From NCBI GenBank assembly GCA_017562135.1, contig QEYB01000715.1, positions 434,001 through 498,000 of the forward strand: a stretch of DNA of 64,000 bases, written 5' to 3'. This document shows positions 11,563 to 23,500 of the stretch, in pieces (the first letter of the stretch is position 1; the number at the start of each line of letters is the position of its first letter). The notes under the pieces were generated by a model. That model worked only from the letters and a program-made list of their open reading frames with translations. It was not told the DNA's origin and searched no databases. The translations under genes were made by a program, and so were the position numbers. Source of the stretch: Dipylidium caninum. Taxonomy: Eukaryota > Platyhelminthes > Cestoda > Cyclophyllidea > Dipylidiidae.

Positions 11563-14500
11563 GTGGGTAGCGGGCTCTCTTCTGTCTAGACGACAACCGA
11601 CGGTTTACCGGCAAATGGCAATTATTATCATTATTTCATATATTTGTTCTTGTTAATCCTTCTTGGGTTTGCAGTAGAATCCTTATCAGTATCCGTTTTA
11701 ACTTGTTCTGTGGAGGGGACCTGTTCGATCAAAAGAAACGCGTTAAAATTACTCCTGTCTTATAACACGGCAGGTGGACTATACTTTTATTGCGCCTCGA
11801 AATTTTTGCAAATTTCTCTTCTTCACACATTTACTACGCGAAAGGCATTATACGATCCGGATTCTCTCGTTGGTTTCCCCTTTCTGATGTGTTCTTTTGT
11901 TTAGGAGTAACTGTTGTTTGATGAAATTCGGATTCCTGCTAGTCTTTCCAAAATTACTCAACTTCCTTTCATTACGTGCACGTCATGCTGTTAGGCCCAT
12001 TGAGCGGTGAAGTTGAGGTCACGGCCGCTAAGTCCGCGGCGTTTGCTCACAGCGACCCGAGTCGTTCAACACCATCCCCCACGACAATACGAGCACCACA
12101 TACGTGACTGCGACTTCCTCAATTTGGCGGGTCGAGAGTGGCGCTTTCGCAGACAGGTGCCTTTGATGTTTGCATCTACATTTCTGTATTTTTTATGGCT
12201 TCTGCTATCTTCGGCTCCTCCGGTTAGCACTCTTATCAACGACTGTTTGTGGCGATGCGCTCAGTGCAATTTTTAACAGGTCTCGGGTTTCCCCAACAGA
12301 CCTGTTATCGCTCCTAGTATGTGTGCGTCTTTTGTCGACGTAAAGACGACTTGGGCCATTACGTCAAATGGCTTATTTATTTCTTTTCCTGCACAGGCTT
12401 CGCTACGCTTTCCTAGCCGTTAGGAACAATTTCTCCGCTGCTCTTTCCCTTGGCTTCGTTGTTTTTATACACATCGAAAGGGCCTGTTTTTTGCACTATT
12501 TTTAACACATTTTCTTGTTCCATCACGGAGTATGTACTCAGAAGGAAAGAGTCTACATTTCCTTGCTAATCGACATTCAACACTTCTCCTAGGTTACTAC
12601 ATACAACCATGTTGGGGTGCCTCGGCTTCAGGAACCGCAGGCCCGCCTGGAACGATAATCGGTCAGCCACAGGTGGCACCATCAGTGCAACAACCGAACT
12701 ACGAGGAATCGCTTATGAACAACGGCGCAGTGGTGGTGGTTTCTTCTGCCGCCCCCTCCGTATCGACATGTTCCACGCCGGGGGGCTACAGCGTCGTCGG
12801 CGGCGGTTTGACGGGGGCGGGGAGCAATGCTGGTGATCGCAGACTCGTTAGTTCTCCCATGGGCCCGCCGCCGCCTCCGCCTCCCTCCGCAGCATCTATG
12901 GGTGGTGGTCTCTACGGCCCTCGCTTTACCCTCACGCCAGTCTATCACCAAAACCCTGGTCCTAACACTTGTATTCCTCAGCAATCTGTGAGTTATTCAG
13001 CTTAAACTAACCTCTTCTTTCACCGTAACCTACTTGCTGCGCAAAATTGGTCTATTTTGGCAATGTGAGTAGGGTCACAGTCTTTTTTTCTACTTTAACG
13101 TCGATGGCCACTGTGGCACTCGGTTTTCTCTGGTTTTTGACTTAAGGTTCAACCGATTTTGCCCCTGATATTTTGACAAATTTATTGGTCTCATATGTCC
13201 ACTTCCCTTTGTCTTTTTTTTAATCTCCGTATCTCCCTGTGTATTATTAGTGTGTTGAAGTGTAGGGGGATATAAACTCGAGTTATATTTCTTTAAATAT
13301 GATTCCATGTAAGGACAGATGAGCCCACAGGGAGGGCGCTTTTCTACCCCTGTGGTTATCTACTCGTCGCAATTCAGTAGAATAGGCTGTTCGTATTATT
13401 TGCGGTTCCATGGGTGGGACTGCTCTTACACCGCCTATTTTCGGTTTGAAACTTTCTTCCATTGAAGTGGACATGAATCTAAGCATGGCACATCAACTTG
13501 TTGCCTCCACATTCTTCTCTTATTGCTTTGTCCCGCCTGCAAGGGACGACTGCATTAACGTACACAAACTCACCTCTCTTGCCCCCACTCCTTCTCTCTC
13601 TCTCTCTCTCTCTCTCCTATCCCGTGTATCCACTTCTGGGTGAACGAATCCCCTCGTTAAATGCGACCAAGCTGAATTGCTTTAATGCATATATTCGGTC
13701 ATTCAACATCAGTTTCTAATTAGCAACGTTTTTTTATCTCAGACGACACCCACACACCATATTCCTCTCTTGATGGGTCTGGTCGAGTATCCTAAAAATC
13801 CATTATTTTTGCTTTTTTTCTATGCAGAGCAACGAGGATTATCACCCCTTTTCTGATCTGCTTTGACGAAGGCGTTCGCATGTAGACGTCAATGTATTTT
13901 CCTCTCATACATGTAGTAGGGAGTAAGTAAACCTGTCTGATGCTGCCTGCTTCCCGCTGCAAATACTTGTCCGGCAAAGGCTTGACTCGAGGTCCCCGCC
14001 AATTCGTAAGGCAGGGACCAAAAACACCTATCACTTCTGACTTCGCTTTGCCCATTCCCCAAGTGTTTTTCCAAGTGGCGACCAAAGGGGAAGAGAATGG
14101 TGCTTTTTCGTCAACTCGATGTCGATGCTGTCTCGGGGAGGGCGTTCCACACCTTAAGATTTTTTGAAGCGGGTGATAACTCGGGGGAGTGCATGTATTG
14201 CCTGACCACAGGCGCGAGGCACGAAGTGGCCACCTCCTCCCCTCCCTCGTGTGCACGTCCGCCTCCGTGTGAGCGAGCGCGCACACGCGTCCCTCCAGAA
14301 GCGGGCGGAGCGAGGAGAGGGGCGCTGAGGATGGCCACGAGTCGGGGGGAGCGGTAGCACTTAGAACCGAGCTGGTGGCGGCGGGGTGGCGCGACTGAAA
14401 TGACGATGGCAACGCTCGCGCACACGTAGAAATTGATTGCTGCTCGACCTACCACGAGTGACGTATGCGCGCATGCAAATCCGCGTATGTGGACGGCGCT

Positions 14501-17500
14501 CTCGTCAGCGTCGTCTGCCTGCTCGTGGGGCTTATTTCCTTCCTACGATGAATCAAGTTCAATGAGGAAACTCCTGTCCGCCCGGGGGGAGGGGGGCGGA
14601 GGAGCACCGGGGAGTTGTCATTTTGAGGAGAGAGCTTAGCATTCTCAGGATCACCTCTGTATTTTATGCTAATCTTTATATTCGCTACATTGTTATCAAG
14701 CGCCACCATCACTGCCGTGCTCGTCTGAGCCCGTTGCGCTGCTTTACCCCGACTTTCGTCCTTTGATCTTGCCGCCACGGTCGCTCGCACGTGGACTCCG
14801 GTGCTTTTACCAGGGGACCATTATGCATTTTCGCGTTCCATTGATCTCTTCTAAGTACTTATTCGCTCTTTCCAACCCCTTTAATGCCAATTTTTAGGCT
14901 TGGCAGTGGGAAGATGACTGCGATTTCGTAGCAATTTTTCTCTGACAAACCCCCAGACTCTACCGTAATTGTGTTTAATGAGTCAGTGTGTAGCAATGAA
15001 ACTAGTGTCTTTTTCAAGGTTAATTGCCCCTGTGTGTGTGTGTGTGTATGCGTGTGCCGGCCCACTCTTTCTCCCGCCTTTGCCACACACAAACACAAAC
15101 ACACACGGGCGCACCCTTACTCACCCTCGTGGGCTGCCTCGGTGTTCCACCTTGACAAGTGTGTCGCGTGTCACCCATCCTGTGAGTTGGCGCTCCCCGA
15201 GTTTTCTCACACGTCACGTGAAGGCGCTGAGTGGGGACGCTCCTTTAATGAGACGGCCACGGGGAACCAGCATTTGCCTAGCTTCCTTTCTCCCCCTTTC
15301 CTCCGCCAATCCCCTTCGCGACGAAATAAAATGAGGAGTCCAAGGCCCAACGTGATCGCATCTCGCTACCCCGACCAAGTAATGTTTCCTGTGAAACCGA
15401 TGTACGGAAATGCGCTACGACTTTCATCCTGGCTTCTACATATGCATATTCTGGTGGAGGTGCGGAGCTCTCAACCCTCTTCTTTCTGCATCTTCTCCAC
15501 TTTGAGTACTCACACGAAGAGGTTTGAGCCTTACGCGCATGTGTGAACACCTTCACACCTTCAATTAAGGAGCATTTTAAAAGAGATTTAATTGCTCACC
15601 ACAGTGGAGACGAACCATGTTAACCTACGATCAAAGGCTACCCATCTTTGCATTGCGTTATTGAGTCCTGCGTGGTGGGGGAAGCGTCATTTTAATTTGA
15701 ACTAAGAGGCTTATGCATATTTTGTGGGCGCCCATTCAGAACTGTCTAGTTCACTAGAAGGGGTCTTGGATTTCTCTAATCCCGCTCCAAGACCTAATTG
15801 CTTAATTAATCGGCCCTCGAGGGTCCTCTCTCTTTCTCCCTCTCGAAAGAGCACAAGTGTAGGAATACACACGTCACGTTAAAATGCACTTTTAACAGTT
15901 TAGATTACCTGAAGGAGAAATTTCGGGTAACGTGTTCTGTGACAAATGGGTGCTTTGAGCAGATAAATCCCGCGTCTCGGGTAACGTGTTCTGTGACAAA
16001 TGGGTGCTTTGAGCAGATAAATCCCGCGTCTCGGGTGTACTTTTCACCCCACCTAGGTTGACTCGGGTTAGCACTAATTATACATGCAAGAGATTACATT
16101 TTACGTGTATTTGTTTCGCCATCCTTGATCTACTTCCCTCTCCTTGAGATTTTTGAATATTCAAATAGTGGGTGAGGAATGCATCACTGTCGCTCCCTAA
16201 GCCGCGTTCTGTTCCTGCGGAGGCCTTCGGTCTGACGCCTTGGCGACATCAACCGTCTTCTGACATGTCTGCCAGTCGGAAGAAGACCCCGCCGGTTGCA
16301 GTGAAGCGAGCACCGGTGGCAGGCACGCTTTCCGCGCGGCCCGCTGGTGGAAATAGACGAGTTACCCCAGTCGTAGCAAAGCGCCGCCCTACTGTTATCT
16401 TGGGAGTAGTTTGGGTTTTCGCTTGTTCCACTGCCTCCTCTCGCATTCTTCCGGCTAACACGCCACTGCCGGGTGCATTCGAGGAGGAGGCCCCCTTTCC
16501 TACTGCCTGTCTCAAGGCAGTGGTCGATTTCGACTTGATAAGTCCAGTGCTGTCGGATTCCAATTTCGTGGGCCATTTGTCTAAGGCACGCATTTACCCA
16601 CGTTCCACCTTTTCCACTTTACCGAGGGTGTTTGCTTCCACTCTTGTAGCACCAGTTGACTGCCACTGAAATTGCCCCCGAGCCCAAGAGCCCTTTTCTC
16701 CGAGTCGTCGCTCTGGCTATTGTCCTATACTTTTATGAAATAACACTAAAAGCTTTGATGGTTTAAGTGTGTTTTTCAGGGGAGAAAAGGTGCACTTTCT
16801 CCCCCTCATTTCTCCATCTCGTCGTTGTGCACCCGCGCTCCTTACTTGTCCCGTGCACTGCCACTCGTAACCTCAATGACAGTGGTGAATTAACTGCTTA
16901 CTTGGTACACTTTAAATTTCTAATTTGCAGCCCTTTGTAAGGGATGCGTTAGGGTAAAGTCGAGTACTCCTTAGCGCTTTTCTTAGTCTTGAATCCGTGA
17001 GAAAGAAGTACCGCTTGGCTTTAATTGGAAGACATCGGAATTTTCCCATGGATGCGCATTTTGTTCTCTCCATTCCCCACCAGCCGCATACCTCCGTGAA
17101 TGTGTGCGTAATTACGCCGATTTCTTTCTCAAAATCACTTATTTGTTTGCTTTTCCATATGTTCGCAAAAAAAGCGAAGTAGCCAAAATATGATTGAAAA
17201 ATACGACGGGCTTCTCTGTTTTACAGGCGGGCGGGTACATGGCGATGCCCACACATCATCACGACGCCGCCTGTCTCAGTCCGGGGTTCGCTGGAGCCCC
17301 GTCAATGAACGGTCAGCGGCTCTACATGCCCTCGCCCCAGGGCAGCGTCGGACCTGCGCCTCGAATCTCCCCGAGCGGCGCGCCACTACGCGCCTCGTCC
17401 ACGTTGCCCTTCGGCTATTTCTCGCTGGCCCCTCCCACGCCCGAGAGCACCGCGGCCTCGACGATGTGTCCCGCTGCCGTCCCCGGCCCCTTCTCAACCC

Positions 17501-20500
17501 CTCCCGGGCCCTCCCTCCTCCCACCCGACCCACAGGTCCCCAATCTGCGTAAGACCGAGTCAACCACCACTAAGAAGAAACGAGCCAAAACTGCTAAGGT
17601 TTGTTTCTTTCTCATTAATTTTGATTCGTCCATTTATCCTTCGCCATTGCAGTGGTTATCTTTTTCTGCATTTCTTAGAATTGAGCTCAATTTTGTGAGG
17701 TTAAAAAAGTGAATAGACACGAGTTCGAAATTAGAAATGCTTTGTCGGAGGAAAGTCGTCGGGAGTATACTCTAACCCGTCGCACTGTGATGTGCGAATA
17801 AACGTCAGTTGTTCATTGCGCTTCGAAGCCTCCGTTGAGGAATCCTCTGTGACTTAAAAAGGCGGTGACCTGAATTGTTGACCGGTTTTATTAGTCCTTT
17901 GACCTCGCCCCAATGTCACGTGGAATCGATAGGCGCGTTTGCGTCGGCGGTCTACTGTCGAGCGCCACCTCTCGCTTCCCACTGTGCCGGCCCAGTGCAC
18001 ACCACACCTTTCCTCCTCGCTCCATTGGGTGCGAATTGGCCTAGAGATCTTCCCCAAGCCTTCCCCCCTCGGAGGGCACCTCCGTTTGTTTTACCCGCAT
18101 TTCTGGTTAGTATGCATACAACCGACGACGATGGCATCAGCTCCGGTTTCCCAGGCTCACACTGCTTCTTAGTGGGGATGTTCTGGTGCTTTTTTGACAA
18201 AATAATTTTTGACAACTACTCCCCTCCATAACCGACACGACTTTCCAGGTGGGGTGCCCTGATACCGCAGCCGGGTTCTGCACTGCGAGGTTTCTTCAGA
18301 AATCCACCACATTGCTTGAGCCATTACTGATTATTTTCAAATAATGTTTCCTGGACAATACGTTTTTCAAACAATATTACGCTTTTGTGGTATTCTGTGA
18401 CGAGCTACAGGTGTGAAAAGTGCACTTTTGTGAATGTCTCAAATTGTAATAAGTTTCCATTGCTACTTAGTTGAGCGCTTTTTTGTTTCGGTTTAAACCG
18501 ACGGTAATGTGTGCCCAATTTATATGTCAATGCGGACGTCTTTATAAATAGTCTTCACTTGAAATGTGAGTTGATGTTGTTCCACGGTTCAAGGGGGACA
18601 AAGAGCGCCGAAAATGGTCAAGCTTTTCACCTTTTGATTGCGAACCTCGATGCCGCCTTCTTTGACTCATGCAAGACGTTATTGACAGTCACGTGGTGTG
18701 TTTCTTCGGCGGCAAACGTGCTCGCCGGCGGTGCCACTCCTCACTCTCAGTTCCCGCCTGGCGCATTTTGACGGATGACATGGTAAGCGAGAAACGGAGG
18801 TGGTGAGGTTGGCCGCAGCGCCTCAGCCTTCAATCTCGACTGAAAGTCACACCAAAAGGCGGTGTGACGAGGTGATGCTGCGCTTGTAGCTCCCTCCGAC
18901 GAGACGGTCGTGCCGAGCGAGCGACCTGATCCTAACAGCGGGGTGCACTCTAATAAGTCGACTGTACACGTCGGTGAGGTTGCACACTCGCTACTCCGTC
19001 CGATACCTTACACTTAAACAGAGCGGTTCGAATTTGCCTGAATTCCCTCCCCACAATTGAATGTCTCTGTCAGTGAGATATGCCCTCACACTTTGTTTCG
19101 CCGACTAGCACTCGCGCCCTCGCCTTAGAGCCCCTTAATTTTTCGGCAAAAATACCATAATGTGTGTATTAACGGTTTGCTCTTTTTCCACTTGGTCGTG
19201 GAAATTTAGTCTCGGACAGCAGGTGCTCGTTGCGGCAATGGACGTGGGGCAGGGATGGTCGTAAGTGCCAGCCAGCCACCCAAAGTGGTTACGGTAGGTC
19301 CTCCAACTACGACCGGCCTTCCGGGTCCACCACCGTCAACCACGCCAGCACCGCCGCAACAGATAATGAGTTCGGGTATGATGCTGCCCCCTGGCGCCTC
19401 CACCTCTCCTCAGCCGCCGATGTGGGCATCGCGGCCGACGGGTTCTCTCATGACCAACGGGACTGTGTTGGCGATGGCCCCTCCGCCTCCTCCTCCTCAT
19501 CCTTCCGCCACCGCCGCCGTCACCAATACCTTACCCTGTGGCCTTCCTCACAAGGCCCTTGGACCGCCTGTGCCTACTCCCAATCACGTTGTGCACGCCC
19601 CCCTCACACCGCACCAGCGTCTCTCCGCAGGCGGACCCGCCACTGTTGTCACTAGCATTGCCCCGCCGCCTCCGCAATCTTGTTCTTCCGCTGCCTGTCC
19701 TTCATCCATTCCTCACTCTCTCCCCCCTGAACCGTCGTCCGGTGAGTTTCCATTAAAACTGTGTTTTATTCAAGCCAGAGGAGATTTTACTTTTAGGTCA
19801 GTGATAAATTTGTGCCGCAGATAAGCGAATCTTCTGATTAGTGAAAGCAGTTGCTTATAACTAGCTAATCTGCTACTTTTTGGATGGTTTAGTGCCTTAG
19901 CTTGGGTCACAAGTGAGACCGAGGATAACGGCCCACTTGGGAGACCTTAGCCGTATTCCGTCAATTTAAACGTGCGGTCTGCGTCCCTCTTTCGCTAGAG
20001 CGTCTTGTGTGTCCCATTACTAATGGCACAGTGGTGCGTCCGATGGTGCTCAGTCTGGACGAGGAGCAGACACGCCAATCGCCCAATGCGCTGCAGATCC
20101 GCACCTTCGAATTCGATGTCTCGAAGAACCACCTCGAGACAATAGTGGAGCGGCCCGACCTCGACATCGTGGTGTGCAGCCATCTGGCGCACGAGCCACT
20201 ACAAGTGTGTCACTGGCCCGCGGAGGCAATGCACATCCGCTTCAACGGCACCGTCTTCCAACTCGACCGCACCACCACCGCCGACGGGCAGCCGGCACAC
20301 AGGGTGTGCGGCGTCAAGGCGCTCTGTCGACCCTCCCGCAATGTCATCGAAGTCTTTCTCTCGCCCTCCCGTTCGCCCTCTCCTCTCTCCAACTACACTC
20401 TCAAGGTGAGCTGTCAACCGTTTCACCTGCCCCGGTGAAGAATCGGCTTAGTTAGTTCCAAACGAGCTCTCTTTCTCCCCTCGGGTTAATCGCGTCAGGA

Positions 20501-23500
20501 AACGCCAAACGATATGAATGCGTGGTGTTGTGACGGATGAAAGTGATTTCGTAGCCCTGCTCTCCACACTTGTGGCGCGGCTTGGCAGCTTCCGAGGGTG
20601 TCTTGAGTTGTGTGCCATCGACGTCGCGCGGACGGACATCCTCCATTCGTTTAGAGATTATGGAACAAAATTTTCGCATGCAATTCTCGATGGTAGAGAT
20701 GCTTGTGGCGTCACGTTTGGCTTTTTCCCCACTTAGAGACTACTTCTGTTTCTATCGAAGCCCTTAATACGGAGACCGCACTGGTATCCCTCGGCGCCTA
20801 CTCTTTTCACTTGTTTGACGCGGCGTCTTGCACAATGGCGTGGACTACCGTTGACTTTGGCTTCGACCAGGTGCTTTTCCACTTCCGCAATTTGATCGAA
20901 ATAGACTTTGTGCTGCTACATGGAGTGATGACGGTTCCCAAAAATGCGCTCGAGGCTGTTTTGAGGCGTGCTTTCGTAGGATGAAGAGGTGTGTGTGTGC
21001 GTGTGCGTGTTGGGAGGTCCCGAAGTAGAAAGCGACACGCAGTGTTGCGAGTCAACAATGCGGGCAGAGTGCTCCATGCCTCGGCTGGGGCGAGAGCCGC
21101 CCTGTCGCCGCGGGGGCGCGGGGCTCCGACTCTCACCCGGGTGCGGCGTGTGCCCTGAGGCTGTTGGCCTTTTTCGCCGTGGCAGGAAGCGGAGGCCAAA
21201 GACCGCATTAGAAGGGCTGGATGCAGGCGGGATGAGTAATTTCGTCAACGCGTACGGCTTTTTGTCTCTCCTCGAGGCGTCACTTGTGCGCCTGTCTGTC
21301 TCTCGAAAGCCCTTGCGTGTGTGTGTGTGCTCTGCTTGCGTCGCCTGTGTGTTCGCCTGTCCGTCCACGCTGAGTTTCACTCTTGCGCGCAATCACACTC
21401 GCGCTCGCGGAAAACCTTATCATATCTCGTATGCGCGTGAAATTACAACCGCGTGGCAGCTGCTCCTTGTGCGCGCACCCACGCACGCAGGCGCTCCTCC
21501 ATGCACTTGTTTCCGTCTTCTGCCGCACCGCGCGCGTCTGCCCCTCGCATCGCTGCTCTCAATTGGCAGCGAAGACCACGCGCTCACGCACACACGCACG
21601 CACCCCACTAAATATGATCGATGCCTCCTTTTTATGCACGCGCTCTCGCTCGTCCACCGCCGCCGCCGCCGTCCCCCATCCCGCTGCCCGCCGCCCTCCG
21701 CTCTCCGCCCGCTTGACACGAGCGAGGCGGAGCAACACGCCACAGCGAGAGGCCAGAAACGTCCTCCCCACGCGCGCGTGTGTGTGTGCGTGAGTGTGTG
21801 CGTGATTGGCGAACCAGTGGCTGTTAGGCCTAATTGCAAAAGTCGTGTCTTGGCCGAGAGTGTGGGCAAGTGTGCGCGTCTGTCTCCTCGTTATAACCCG
21901 GCACGCTGTAACTACGGTGGCTGCTGCCACTTGCTGCCGTAGCGCACTGCGACAAGCCATACTTGTCTCCTCCTCTTCTCCCTCTCTCCTTCTCTCCCTC
22001 TCTCTCTCTCTCTCCCCAAGGCGACTTCCTGGTCCCCATCGAGAGGTGGCATTTTTCCATCTTGGGCCATGAGAAGCCGCAGAGGGTCATGACGAGAGGC
22101 ATGTAGACACAACCCAAGGCGTAACTTTTAGCAGAGTAATTTAGGCATTAAGGGGCAACTCCTCTAATTCCACTCCCCAAAAAGGGGTTCATCACCCGGG
22201 AACACAGGGGCGGCATCGTTACAAAAGAGGCAGGAATTTGGCGAGACACTTCTCCACTCTGTGAAACCGTGTAGCTGTTTGAAAGGAGGCAGGCGTGTTT
22301 GTGATAACTATCAAAGTCCAACTTGGGTCACGTGCCTCTAACAGTGCATTTACTAAAAATGGGTCCATTTTCTTTTAAATTTCCATTAAAAGTAGAAGGG
22401 TTCTATCCTCTTCACTACAACAAAGATTCGTCTGTTTTGTTTACGTATATCGATGCTACTGAATTCGTCAGCATTCGTCCTCCCGGAGTCGAGGTAGTCA
22501 GTGAAAGGCATTCGGAGTACGAGGGTGTTAGTGGGGAGGCTTTCAAGCGGTCTTCTACGCGTCTGTCTCCTTGTTGGTCCAAGGATCATCGGTTCGCCGT
22601 TTTCATGGCGCACATGCCGGCGGTGAACATGGTGCTGGATGGCCTCCTGCGACGGGTGCCGGACGAGTCGCTCTCCCTCACCAAACTCCTTGTCGCCTCC
22701 TGGCGCATCCGACAGGCCAGTGGCGGTGGTGGCGTCCAGGACCAGCGTCCCGCCTCCATCACTCCGCCTCCAACTAATCAGCCGGTGGTGGCTGAAATCA
22801 GCCTGATCTGCCCCATCTTCCGCTCTCGTATGCAAATCCCCGGTCGCCTCGTGGGTTGCCATCACCTCGAAGTATTTGACATGGAGGCCTACCTCCACCG
22901 GGAAGCCGTTTGGTCACGACTCCTCTGTCCCATCTGTGGGTAAGGCAGATGCACTTACGCCACCGCCATCAGTAACAGTCCTTGTCCTCAATGTTGTTGC
23001 ACTCTTTCTTCTCACTTTATAGGAACGGTAGTCCTGCGGGTTTGGACAATCTCTACATCGACTATTTCCTTCTCCACATAATTCAATTGGTGCCCAAATC
23101 CGTCTCAACGGTGCAAGTGCGTTCCGATGGCTTCTGGCGCCTCTCACCGCCTCTCGTCTGGCAGTTATCAGCCGGAATTGAACAGTGGCAACCTATTGTT
23201 GGCCCTCCCACGCAGGCTTTTGCCTTCGCTCTTCAAGTTGGTCCTACGCTCCTCATGACTCCGACGCAACAGTCGCAGCTCTCGCTGTTTCAGCATCAAC
23301 AACAGCGGCCAGTCGCCGCTAATGGTCTTGAGGTTACGGTACAGAATTCCACCCGACGTCCCTTTGGCACTCTGGCCTCCCCCATCACCGCAGAAACACA
23401 GCCACCCCCGTCGGTGCACCCGAGTATGGAATCGTCCTCCAGATGCCCTCGGAATTCAACCCTCAATCCTCATCTTTCGGCTTCCTCTAGCTCATGGAAT

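Larger units (their letters stand above)
12988..17226. other. ZMIZ-like gene intron with repeats, no convincing exon
   Basis: This is a 4.2 kb intron between phase-0 exons. It holds a CT microsatellite, a GC-rich block around 14.2-14.6 kb, a GT microsatellite and a 54-bp tandem duplication. A 165-codon plus-strand frame at 16172-16669 is open but lacks recognisable domains and supportive splice context. Confidence 0.5.

Noticed and set aside
15923..16030. Considered as a CRISPR-like or satellite array
   Set aside because: Only two head-to-tail copies with no spacers, in a eukaryotic intron.
16172..16669. 165-codon open frame in a ZMIZ-like intron
   Set aside because: Overlapping open frames on the other strand, no domain, no needed phase, and no good splice sites at its edges.
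20989..21942. 317-codon plus-strand open frame
   Set aside because: Other frames and the opposite strand are open over the same GC-rich block, residues are dominated by VCVC and HTRT repeats from dinucleotide runs, and it lies between two exons that join in phase.
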